Assembly (NCBI RefSeq): GCF_023053635.1
Contig: NC_086180.1
Span: forward strand, 31,672,947-31,736,946
Direction: 5' to 3'
DNA length: 64,000 bases
Source of the DNA: Elgaria multicarinata webbii
Lineage: Eukaryota; Chordata; Lepidosauria; Squamata; Anguidae
Position numbers and translations under genes: made by a program. This document shows positions 38,601-50,600 of the stretch, in pieces; positions within the stretch are counted from its first letter, which is position 1, and each line of letters begins with the position of its first letter. The notes under the pieces were generated by a model, which had not been told where the DNA came from, ran no database searches, and was given only the letters and a program-made list of their open reading frames with translations.

Positions 38601-41600
38601 AACATCATTCTTAAAAAGCCTCTGGGAATAAATATAATTAGAGCTCTGGGTTTAGTTTTGTTATTGTATCAGGAGAATAACAAGAGCCAGCATATTCTGT
38701 CACTTGTGTTTTATAAAGCAATAGGTTTATTATCCCTAAACAGTTAAAAATGAATACATCTTAACTTAAACAAGTTCTTAGCATTCCAAATGTTATTTTA
38801 TAGGTTATTTATGCTTCCAGATGAACTAAGGATTAGCATACTATAAGAAGGCACAGCATATTTTTGAATTCATTGGTTTAGATCCAAAGTGTCCTTTCTG
38901 TGAACTAAAGGACTCAATATCTAGTGGAGGCTCTCACTGGAGGAAGAGTGGGAGCCGATTTTGCAATTCCCCCATAGCCTCCCTGTACCACCTCCCACAG
39001 TATCCTAGAGTCCCCAACTCCAGAGCAGCTTTTCAGACAGGTGCAGGAGGAATTGGTAAAAAAAAATGCCACCCCTCTGCTCTCAAAAATTGAATCCAAC
39101 CCATTATATATTTGATGTAAGCTGCCACATATCCAATAGGCTGTATAAAGACGACTCTCATTGACCTGGTTCAGACAACACACCAAACCATGCTTCTTAA
39201 CCACAAAATGGTTAAGGGAATGCCATTTTGTGGTTAAGCAGCATGGTTTAGCATGTTGTCTGAACCAGGCCATTGTCTCGTATTATGCATAAATTGATAA
39301 ATCCCATAGCACAATTCCAAATTTCTCTGGAATAGCAAGTGCCTGAGTTCGTGGATGACAGGGACATACATAGATTGCCCATGCCATTATTGTGAATCTA
39401 GCCAAGTTTAACACTTGAACCAGTCCATTCTTCACAGGGTGAATGCCACACTCCTCATGGACTGGAGAACATGGCACTCAAGGACTTTTTTAAAAAGTGC
39501 GGGGGACAGCAGGTTGTGTTTGGGGTTTTTTAAGAGAAACACTTGTTTTTATTATCTCTCTCTCTCTCTCTCTCATTGATTTCAGTATAAAGGTAGAGTT
39601 ATATAAATTATATTTCAGAGATATTTTGTTTAAAATTGTACCTTCTTGTGAAGCGGTTCAGTGCTACCTGGGAGGAAGATGGGGCATCTCTTCATATAGG
39701 TATCCTAATAGGTTTGTGCTTCTTTGAGAGATAGGAAAGCTGATTCACCCTGTACCTGCCTGCTCTGTTAATAAGTGCTGCAGAAAGTGTTCTGATAAGG
39801 GACAGAGCCAAGTGGATCTTTGCCATTTGCCAAATGTAGGATGTTTCCTCTGGACCAGAGGTTTCCATATGGCATTACTGCTGTAGCATCTTTTTTATCT
39901 GCCTTATTTTATGCATATGAATTGCAGGAGTGGGATCCATTTGACTAAGAGGAAGTGCCATTTAACTCAGTGGAACCTATACTGGATTGTGCTGCAAGGC
40001 AGAGCTCTAATCTTCCTTTAATGAGGTGTTGTTGACTATGCCAGAAGCAGTGATACTCATGAATCCTGATGCTTTATTTAGGATTCATGGTTTCATGCTC
40101 TTCTATGTTGTGTATACATAAAACTGAAAGGACCAATCACATGTATCTTTACTATCATTGTGGAAGCGAATACTTGAAGAGAGCAGAATACCAACGTAGT
40201 TTAAAATTCCCTCATAGGCAACTATTGAAACTATAGGGGTCTTCATGTTGAAAGGTTGTAATGGGAAGAACTGTTCTAAGAATTCTTGAACTAATTGTTA
40301 TAATATTGGTGTATTTTCTAGATCAAAATACTTTAGGACATGCCCAACAGGAGAACACTTCACTATAGAGGTGAGTAAAAGCTTTCAATTTCAATGCTTA
40401 CTATTGTTCACACTTTGGAACTAATAGGAGAAAAAATGCTGGCTGAAACATTATGCAAAAGACTTAGGGTGAAATCCTGTGCATATGTAGACAGAAGGAA
40501 GTACTATAATTCCCAGTATTCTCCCACCAGCCATGCTTGGCTGTGTGATGCTGAGAGTTGTAGGACTTTTTTCTGTCTAAATATGAAGAGGATTGCACCT
40601 TAAGTCATACATGATGAAAACCTATTGAAATCAGTGGGACTTGTTAATCATGACTGTCCTGTCTCATTGATTTCACTGTATCTGTATGATTTAGTCTGGC
40701 TTGAGCCTGATACCTTTACAAGATGATTTTTGGAGACATTTGGTACCCAAGATTATGGCTGCTTTTTCAATAGGAAAAAAACAAGAACTTAGTAACATAA
40801 CAAATGTAAGTATGAGCTAGATGTGTGTTCGTAGGATTTATGCTTTTAAGCTTTGCCTTGTGCAACACCTATTTTATCTTGAGTTTGCATAGGTAGATAA
40901 GCGAGGCCAGGAACTTATTAGATAGTACACATGACTAAAGACATGTTAGTTTGGAACTGTAATTCTTAGTTTAATTGAAATATTATTGTATCTATTTGCA
41001 GTTTGAGAATCTAGTGGAAAGTGATGAGGTAAGTATTTTCCTGCTTATTAAAAATCCATAAAAAGATTATGCAGACTAGATCATGAGCTCCTAAAGCAAA
41101 TATGAAACGAGGGCGGTCCAAAATGGTAGTGTGTTTGGAACATAAGGAAAGAAACAGGTTTGTATGGCTTCGTTAAATATTGAGAGCAGAGTTTTTCCTC
41201 TGACTCCACCCAAACTTCTGTCCTCTAGTGGGGTTCTCCTACTTCTATATTCTTGAATTATTTTTGCCTTTTGTCATCAAAATCCTGTCCTCTTTAGATA
41301 CAAAGATACAAGATACTGTAGTTCAGTTGTAAGTCAACATATATGAGAGCTTGTGTAGCATAGTTGCTGTGAGCTACAAATCAGGAAGTCCCTGGTTATT
41401 GTAAGGATTATTACTAGGCAATGTATGTGAAATGCTTTGAACACTTGAAAGTGCTATATAAATGTTAGCTGAGAGAGCCATTACATTGGGCTCTTGCCTA
41501 TAGCAGAGGGAGAGAAGGGACTGTCGGGCCATTCCATCAGCTCAATAGCTCAACTTGGTTTGTTCTCTCTGACAACTGTTTTCATTCAAGCTCATCCTTA

Positions 41601-44600
41601 TAAAAACTATAACTTTTAGTACTGGTGATTCGGTTTACTTACCCATTAATTTTCTTTTTATCTGGCGTTAAACTGTAAGCTTGTTGGTCTTGTTTGTTGT
41701 TGATCTTACACTCAGGGAACTTTTGGGGCTGGAGAGTTGGGTGGAAATGTTTTATAATAGTACCATATTTCTTTGATTCTAAGACGCCAACGATTGTAAG
41801 ACGCACACTAATTTCAGTACCACCAACAGAAAAAAAGCTTTGATTCTAAGAAATAATAAACACACCCACGATTCTAAGATGCAACCCATTTTTAGAGATG
41901 TTTATATGGGGGGAAAGTGTGTCTTAGAATCGAAGAAATACGGTATGTAATCACAGTGTAGCCTAGGCCCATGAGTTTCCATTCTGTTGCAAAGCTGTAT
42001 ATGTTTTGTAGAAAAGGAAAATGTCTGACGCTGTAGTAGTCCATGTTATATCTGACAGTTGAACCAGACGTGATTGCAGCAGATGTGTTTATAAATAACT
42101 GGGGTGACCTAAGTTTGAAGTGAAGGGTAGATCTCCAATTTATAAGTGGGGAAAAAAGCAAATGAATGAGGCGAAGTGACCCCACCATGTATAGCCTCTC
42201 CTTTCAAGCATTTTTGTCCCAGCCGGTTTCACTTTTGGTATTGGAATTCAGTTTTGGGGGGGGGGGAATGAGTGCAGAAACAACTGTAGGGATACAGGCT
42301 GTAAGAAAGAAGAGGATTTAGCACCTCACACATGTCCCTTTTGATCTAAAAATCAACAGCCCATACGCCTTGTTTTATATGTGATTTGGGCAGACTGGGC
42401 TTAAACAAAGAGAGATGTTGCTGTTGCATCTTGTTTAGCCCTAAGGCAAAGGAATACTTAGGAAGTTTAAGGAATAACTGGAAAAGGATACGAATGAGAG
42501 CAATACTTGGCATGTGAACTTCACACAAGTGATATTCCTATAACGGAGAGTTGATAATTGCTTTGAGATCCATATTTCCTAGAATTGTTGCTGAGCAGAG
42601 CTATTTACAAAGACAGCTGTGTTCATGATGTGTCATCCTGCTCTTTCGAACCAAGATTATACAAGGATTTAAAGAATTTTTGAATGAAAATATATCCACA
42701 ATATTTTTTCCATACATTTTTGTTGATACATTTAATACTGATTAGATTTTTTTTAAAAGGTTCATTTTTTATTTTTTATTTTGTTAAATCAAATTTGTTA
42801 GATTTGTTTTGAAGATAGTTTGATAATGGAATTATTGTAAATTACTTCAACAAAGCATATCATGTCTTAACAGGGTGAAAGTCCAGGAAGCAGCCAAAGG
42901 TAAGAGTTTATAAAGTGGTTTATCCCGTTCCCCCTCGCCTGCCCCATTGTGTATTCTCCCTGATTCATCTTTTTTATAATGAATTGTTGTGAAAGAATGG
43001 ATACAAATAAGCAGGTCCCTGATCACAGGATAATAGATAAAACTCAGCCGATCCCTGCTGCCATGGATAAAAACAAGCATATCCCTGCTCATAGTCTAAA
43101 TAAAAACATGCAAAAAATAAGAAAAGAAATAATGTACAGTATGATTTTTAAAATATTGGACACATTTTACTTATGTGTTACTACAGAAACACCTTGCTTG
43201 CATTTCAGCTTTTCCTTTTTTTTAGTTACAGCTTCCCTCTTCCATTTTTGAAGTTACAGCTTCCCTCTTCCATTTTTGACAGAATTTATTAGGGCTGTGC
43301 AGCACCTCAGTTCTGAGGTGGTTCTGGTTCAGCCCAAGGTGCCCCGAAGCTGAAGCTGATCGGCTCCGAAGCTTTAGAGCACCTCGGGACCCCTCAGAGC
43401 GGCACTGGGCCGCTTACCTGCTGCCATTGCCACTGCCGCCTTGCTCCTGCCGGCTGCCGTCATCGATGCCGCGAAGAACCAGGCCGCGATTTTAAGTTTA
43501 GTACCTCTATGGCCACCGTAGTTTAGTACCTCTATGGCCAACTTAAAATTGTGGCCTGGTTCTTCTCGGCGTCGGTGTCATCAGTGGCAGCAGGAGTGAG
43601 GAGGAGGCGGCGGCAATGGCAGCAGGGAGAGAGGGGAAAGGGAGGCTTTTTAGGGTGCCGGCTGCACAGCTGATACCCAGAAAGGCTGAGTCACCTCTGA
43701 AGGCCTGAATCTTGCCTCGGCTTTGGCACTGAGGCGAGGCGGGCAACCCCCAAAGCGGATCCGGGCTGTTTCGGGGGCTCTGAATTGGCCTGTGAGCTGA
43801 ATCAGGGGTCTTTGCACAGCCCTAGTATTTATAACTAAATACAAAACAGTTTTTAGGTGTGGTGCTAGATTCAATGGATTCAAAGTCATGTCTCCATCAA
43901 AGACCTGATTGGTGGGGGTTTTTAAAAAAAAAATTTGAAAGATCTCTACTTGCCTGTGCCTTTGCTGTTGGCCCAGAAAGGGGAACCATATGCACAAGAC
44001 TTGTTTGTGCACATGGTTCCTCATCCATCTGAGGTTTGCATGTGAAAGCCTGCTGTCACATAAATGAGATTGGATCCAGCCCTTGCATAAGTGGAAGTCC
44101 ACTTGCGCAACAGTGCTTCTCTGCCCTCTCCTCCCCGCCCTCCTGTAGTCCTTGTGCACACTCCAAATCTTTTCTGGCAGGTCCCCAATCCTTTACAGCC
44201 CATTGCGGGGAGTAGGGTATCATGGGAAAAGCAAAATCTGTATCCATCACCATTGGATACAACCCATAGTGCCCTAAGATGGGTTGGATTGACAAATGTG
44301 CCACCTCTTCTTCCTTTTCTTCAGACCTTTGACTGAAGAAGAAATTGCTGATCTAAGAGAAAGGCACTACAATTCCATTACTGAAAAACAAAGAACACTA
44401 GATGATAAACTTCAGGCAGAGGTAAGCATAATAACAGTTCATGGAAGCACACTTCTATACATAAATAATGGTCTCCGCAATTGGCTGGCAAAGATGGAAG
44501 CTTGGTGTGGTGAGTGAAGCAGTGTCGATATTTTTAACAAAAAGTTGAAAGGACAGGATGTGAAAGAGAAAAAATAAGAGAAATTGCAGTAGTTAGGGGA

Positions 44601-47600
44601 GTGGGAACCTTAACTGCAGCTCTTTGAAGGAAACACAAAGAAATGCTGTGGACAAAAAAGGTAGTATACAAGCACTTGATTATGGGTAGCTTTGAATGTT
44701 ACAAGGAAGTGCCAGCATAGGGTACACAAGTGCTTTTTCACACTTTTGATCTAGGCCTGGTTCAGACAACAAGCGTTCCCTCCCCTCCCCTTACACGCCA
44801 CTTCAGTGCTCCATTTCTTGCTTGTATTACATCTGAACTTGGGAACTCTGTCTTAAGGCAGGATAAGCCATTTTAAGCCTGAGTTCCCCAGTGCAGTTGT
44901 AATGAGGAACTTTGGCTTAATACAAACAAGAAAGGGAGGTGAGTTTGGCTCAGATGCTCATTCCCTGCTTCATCAGCCATGAGCAATTGTTTGAACTGGG
45001 TTAGTATGTCCAAAGTGGCAACTCTTGCATTTTCTCTGTGGAGATGCATGAGATGGCCTTTTTGGTTGTGGCATCCCGCTTCTGGAACTCCAGTTCTGGA
45101 ACTGTCTCCTCAGGGAGGCATGGCTGGTGTCTTAATCTTTTATTTTCCCAAGCTTTGATATATTTTTAAAATGTTTTCTGTTGACTGTTTTTAGCTCTAC
45201 CTTTTACAGCTATCAGCTATTTCATTGATTATTGCAGTTCTGTTGTGTATGATGAGCTAATGTAAAAATGTGTTTGAAATATTTAGTTGAGGGGTGGTAT
45301 AGAAATGTTTTAAATAAGTGAGAGAGTATGAACCAGAAGCACATCTCAACATGGAGTGAGCAGGTGCATAAGTATTCCTTTGGACATCGCAATGGAAGCA
45401 TGGAAAGATGATATGCAAGCCACTTGCATATCCTTTGTTGGTAAAGGCCAACAAAGGTTGTTTGGAATGGGAAAGAAATTTATTGACAAACCTGAGTCTA
45501 CAATCCTACCTTGATGATAGGGACAGGGAAGAGAGGTGAAAATTTCTGTTTCGGATACCAGCATGTGAAGTGTAGCACGCATTATATTTTTATACATGCA
45601 AAAACATATATGCACCCATAAAACTGCATTGTGCAACAAATGTGCTTCCAGCAACGTCTGTCTTGCAGGCATACATACCAGGTAGCTCAGATTAATATCA
45701 GTTCCCTGCTGTGTGTATAGGTACTTGGAAATGTACATATGTGAAGCAGCATTCAGTATGTAGATATGTTGAGCACACACAGGTATCAAGAACTCTGCCT
45801 AAGTTAGCAACTTCCATGGTAAATAACATGCTTTGTATTAATTCCATGCTGTATTAGCCTCCTTCAGGGACTAATGTATCCAGGCAGCATGAAACAGGCT
45901 TAAATTAATGCTTTGCTTATGTCTTAATTGTATTTAATGCTCAAAGTTCATTTTCAGTCTTCTCCCTAAACTTGCCTATATTAATGCAGTTACGATAAAA
46001 TGGTTTAAATGTCTGTCATGAATTAAAGTATATAACAAATATCTGTTATGTGACCACTGAAATACATTTATAAGCCACAACTAGAATTGCTTTTCAAGGA
46101 ATTTTTATTTATCAAGGTAATATGCATAATTTAATTAAAATTGATGTTAGAAGATAGTATGAAAGGACTTCTGTGATTTTAAAAAAAGTCTTATTGATGA
46201 ATTTTGTTCCATATTTTTTATGAATAACTTTTCCTTTAAATTGAGTGAACTTATTTTCATAGGAGAGATAGCTAGGTTCTCTTTTGTTAACCCTTATTAT
46301 TTTGTTCATATACAGTTAGCCATACAAGAGGAGAAGTTAAGAATAGAAGAGGAGACTTTATATGCTGCACAGCGTGAAGCAGCCAGGGCAGCAAAGCAGA
46401 GAAAGCTCTTGGAGGTGAGGGGAGAAGACCCCAAAATATATGTATCAGAGCCTCTGTTATGTATCTTGCTCTTAGTTTTATATGCTTTCTTAAACAGAAC
46501 ATCCAAGGTGAAGCTTTGTTTGTAGTAGTTTCTGTTTTCTTGTAAGCTATTGAGTATTTTATACAGGACATATATATATATATATATATATATTTAAAAG
46601 TTTCATACTATTGAACTTCGGGCGAGTAGATAACGTTTGGACAGTTATTTAGAATGTTCTTGAGATTATAATTGCCTACTTCTCTTGCAAAAGAATGTAG
46701 GATATATCCTTTAGTTATATGGACAGCATGTCTATTCATGGAAGTTAGGTGAATTTTTTAACTATTCTGAGTTGAACTGTCAGTGTAAACCTAGTACTAT
46801 GTCTGAGCATGGTAGAAAGTGTAGATTGGGAGCAGGGAGATTGTGTGGCAAAATTTAGGATAAGGAGCTTATATTGTAATACTACGCACACAAAAGAGAT
46901 CCTGAAAGCAAGTGAAGGAGATGCAACATGATCCTATGCTGAACCTGAATGATGGTGTGTTGTAGTGGTTAGTGTTGTAGGAGGATTGGAGAAACTCGGG
47001 TTCAAATCCCCATTCAACCATGAACTTCATTGATAAGTAGCAAGTTCACCATCTCTCAGCTGAAATTGCCTCACAGTGTTGTGAGGGTAAAATGGGGTGG
47101 GGAAAGAATCGTATATGCTACACCAAGCTCCTTGGCGGAAGGGCAGGATAATAACAACAACGTGTGGGTAGGTATCACTGACAAGGACTCCCACTGATCA
47201 TTCTTAAATCTCTTGTGGCTATATTCCCATCCCATTCTCTTCTGGCTTTCTTTTACCTCCCCCTCTCTTGTTTCCTTTTCAGCTCCTCCCCAGTAGCCAT
47301 AACCCATCCTAGAGAAGCGTGCCTTAAACTTCTAATGCAGGGATTTGAAACATGGATCTCATGCATCCATCAGAATTTAATATTCACAGTTACATATTGG
47401 CCCAGTTCAATTAATATTTTGCTACTTCAACCACAATTTGTTGGATCATGAATAAATGAGTACTCTTGCCTTTTCTTCTTGAGCACCCGGCATGAGGTAT
47501 TTTCTAGTTTTTGAAATCACAGTTTCCTGTGACATCAGAACAAATTTAAGCTCTGACTAAAAACTAGAATTTCAAACCCACCATTTGATTCTGTTTTGCA

Positions 47601-50600
47601 AATCAACATTGTAGACAGCTTTTATACCACAGTTTCCCTGACTTCTTTAACTCATTTTGGAAAAAGGGGAATTTTAAATCAAAGGTGAGTAGAGTACTAG
47701 AGCACTATGGAATATAACGGATTAGTATTATGGAATAAAAAGGAATCTTCTTCTTTATATCATATTACATGGTTTCTTACAGCCACCCCAAAGACTTTTG
47801 GACCATGGAATTTAAGAGCAAGCTACATACAAGTATAAGCAATTAATGAAGATTTCATAAATGACAATAGAACATTTTAAGAACAGCCATTTCAGGTCAG
47901 CCCAGTAGTAATAAAGAGTCTTGTGTGACAGTGGCTTGGTCTACATGCTTTATGAAAAGTGAAATTACATAGGTTACAAAATATATTCTGTTCTGTTGAT
48001 TACTTCCAGCAATCTTAAGATTTGGAGATGTCTTTATCAAAAGAAGATATTAACAGCCTATTGATGTTTCTATCTGTTGTCTGTAGTGTTGGTTGCATCA
48101 GATATTGCATATTTAAATACAATCATCCAACTTAGTGAGCAGCTTCTAAGTGTTACCTATTTGTATTTAGAGAACATGGCAGAAGACAAAACTTTGGTAA
48201 ATAATCAAGCTCATCTTTATTTTAGCAAGAGAAATATTTTTGCTTTCTTCCACATTTGTTAAAATATGAATTGCACTAATGGTATTCTTTCAAATATAAG
48301 TACAAATTATTCTAATTCCTAATTTTGACTAGACATCCTTATTCTTAAACTGCTGTAAAATAGTCAGAACTGCCAATGAAAGGGCAGAAGACCCAAGAAT
48401 GGGAGAAAAAAATATTTTTCTAAGCTGGAAAGCAGAATAAAATTACTAGCGACATTTAACTGCATTAGAAGTTCATTCTCAGACGGCGCACCCTCAAGTG
48501 TGATTACATTATCTATAGAAAGGCAGAGTAGAAATGCCAGAAATAAAATTATCTAGATGCTAATGAGAAACAATCCATCAGGCACTGTGTGCATGATATT
48601 AGATCATACAATTTACCTTGTTGAGCAAATTGCTGGTTGTAGAAGTTGATATGGCATGGAAGTTCATATGCTGTCATAACACCATTTAAATGGACTCTTA
48701 ACTTGGAGAAAGAAGTTAAGGTTAAAGTGGATTCTAGAATTGTTTTTCTTTTGAGTTTATTTCTTGAAACATTTGTTCCTTCTTATTTTTGTTAGCAACG
48801 AAGGCTGCACAGGCTAGCACAAAGAGAAAATAATGGAGATACCCAAAGGTAAGATACCCAGTTAGCCTTTAGGAACTTGAAATAAATAAATATAATGCAA
48901 ATAACTCTTGAATTAGCTTCAGATAGCAGAGAAATGCACATGTGTTGCCTTGTCTACAAGTTTAGAGGAAATGAGAGAAAAATGGTAAGGTGAGCAGCAA
49001 TGTGCTGAAAGTACTAAATCTCATATTAAAACTGCCTTTTTATAAATGTAATTGTGGTTGGTAAGACTGTCAACCATGCTTTAGATCATCCTGCAGCCTC
49101 TTCTCTAGGACCATTCCCATAAAATACAAATAAAATTGTAGGAAATTTTGTTAAAGCAATCCTAGTGTCACAGGATATGGCAGATTTCCCCCCTCCCTGA
49201 AGCCACAGACAGAGCTACAACCTTGGGAAGGGAAGAAATTTCCACTTGGATTTCCATCCCTCCCCCTCAGCCCTCCTAGCCATCATGGAAAGCTCCATGA
49301 CGGCTCCGTTTCCGAGGTCGGTGTCACACTGTTGGAAGAAGAGGTAGAGGGAGGAAAGGGGCGTGTCGGACATGAATCCGCAAGCATCTCTGTTTCTGTC
49401 CCTGCCTACAGCAGGATAAGCAAGCTCAGAGGCCCTTCTAGTACAAAATGCTAAAATGGAAGATGTCGAGGCTGTGAAAGCCTCTGCCCTGCCTTCATCT
49501 TGCCAGCAGGGCAAGACCGAGGTTCCAGGATCAGAACCATCCAGCTGTTAGGTATCAGTCCTGTTGGATTGCACTCAGTGTTGTAAGCAAGCTGTTTCTC
49601 TGAACTTGCGAATTCTTTTACAGCTCAACGACAGAAGAGGATTTTGATTCCTCTATGAGAAATGTGAAACTACAGTATGAAGTTTTTCGAAGTAGCAGTA
49701 AGTTTGTGTGTGTGAGAGATGTGTGTTGTGTAGTTAAATTGCTAAGCACAGATAGCTTAAATTGCTAAGCACAGTTATTATAGTGGATATAAAATATCCT
49801 TAGACCTCTTGCATGTAGGTATACACTTGACATGTGGACTATGAATTGCAGCTATTCAAAATACAGTACGCTTCCTTTTAAAAAAAAATCGTAAATTTAA
49901 CATCTACCTTTAACAAATCCTGACCTGCGGTAGACATCCTTGGTTTTCTTAATGAGGAGTCTTCATATGTATCCTTAAAGTAAAATGTTAAGACATTTTG
50001 ACTCCAGTTATAGTTGTAGATTTCTTAAAGATGCTTCCTGGTATTTGTGCCATCAAAATATTGTGGTGTTAGAATATATACACCAGATAATGTGTTGCCA
50101 AATGCAGACAAAATGGCCTGAGATCCAACAATGGCTCCTGCTTGGAGGCAAAGGGGGAGATCATTTTTGCTGATTTCCCCTGTCACACTTTGTGACACTT
50201 CCTGCGCTATTGCACAGTTTCCCTAACCCTCCAGAGCACAGTATTGGGAAGTACAGGGTCTGTAGGTGAAAGGACACAAAAATTGCCTGCCCTTCCACTT
50301 CCTACAGCAGGAGTGTCCCACTGGGCATTTGCTCACAGGAACTTTAAATATATTTGTATTTTTTATTGTTACTAAACCTTGAAGCTATTGGACTGGTGTA
50401 TTATCTGTTTAATAGAGACGGTATATATAAAATTGTTTTTTGATCACAGGGCTCTCATCAGATGCTACTGTTCTGACACCAAATACAGAGAGCAGTTGTG
50501 ACTTAATGACCAAAACGAAATCAACAAGTGGAAATGATGATAGTAATTCCTTAGATTTAGAATGGGAAGATGAAGAAGGTACTTGTTCTGTGCTATACTA

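Larger units (their letters stand above)
35608..40366 (+). other. Overlapping upstream ORF across AP1AR exons 1-2
   Basis: An ATG at 35608-35610 lies five bases before the AP1AR ATG in another frame, with A at -3. Read through the exon 1-2 splice it stays open for 43 codons (starting MPWGTAGRRS) and ends at TAG (40364-40366) in exon 2. The main ATG has the stronger context, so leaky scanning would still allow AP1AR translation. The peptide resembles nothing known to me; a regulatory role is inference. Confidence 0.5.

Noticed and set aside
43543-44159. ORFs of 67 and 169 codons over the GC-rich hAT element
   Set aside because: Both are noncoding by context: they cross the transposon end and intron DNA with no conserved features.
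46961-47009. A functional tRNA gene (A and B boxes)
   Set aside because: The boxes head a SINE body with a retroposon tail; there is no cloverleaf with a paired acceptor stem.
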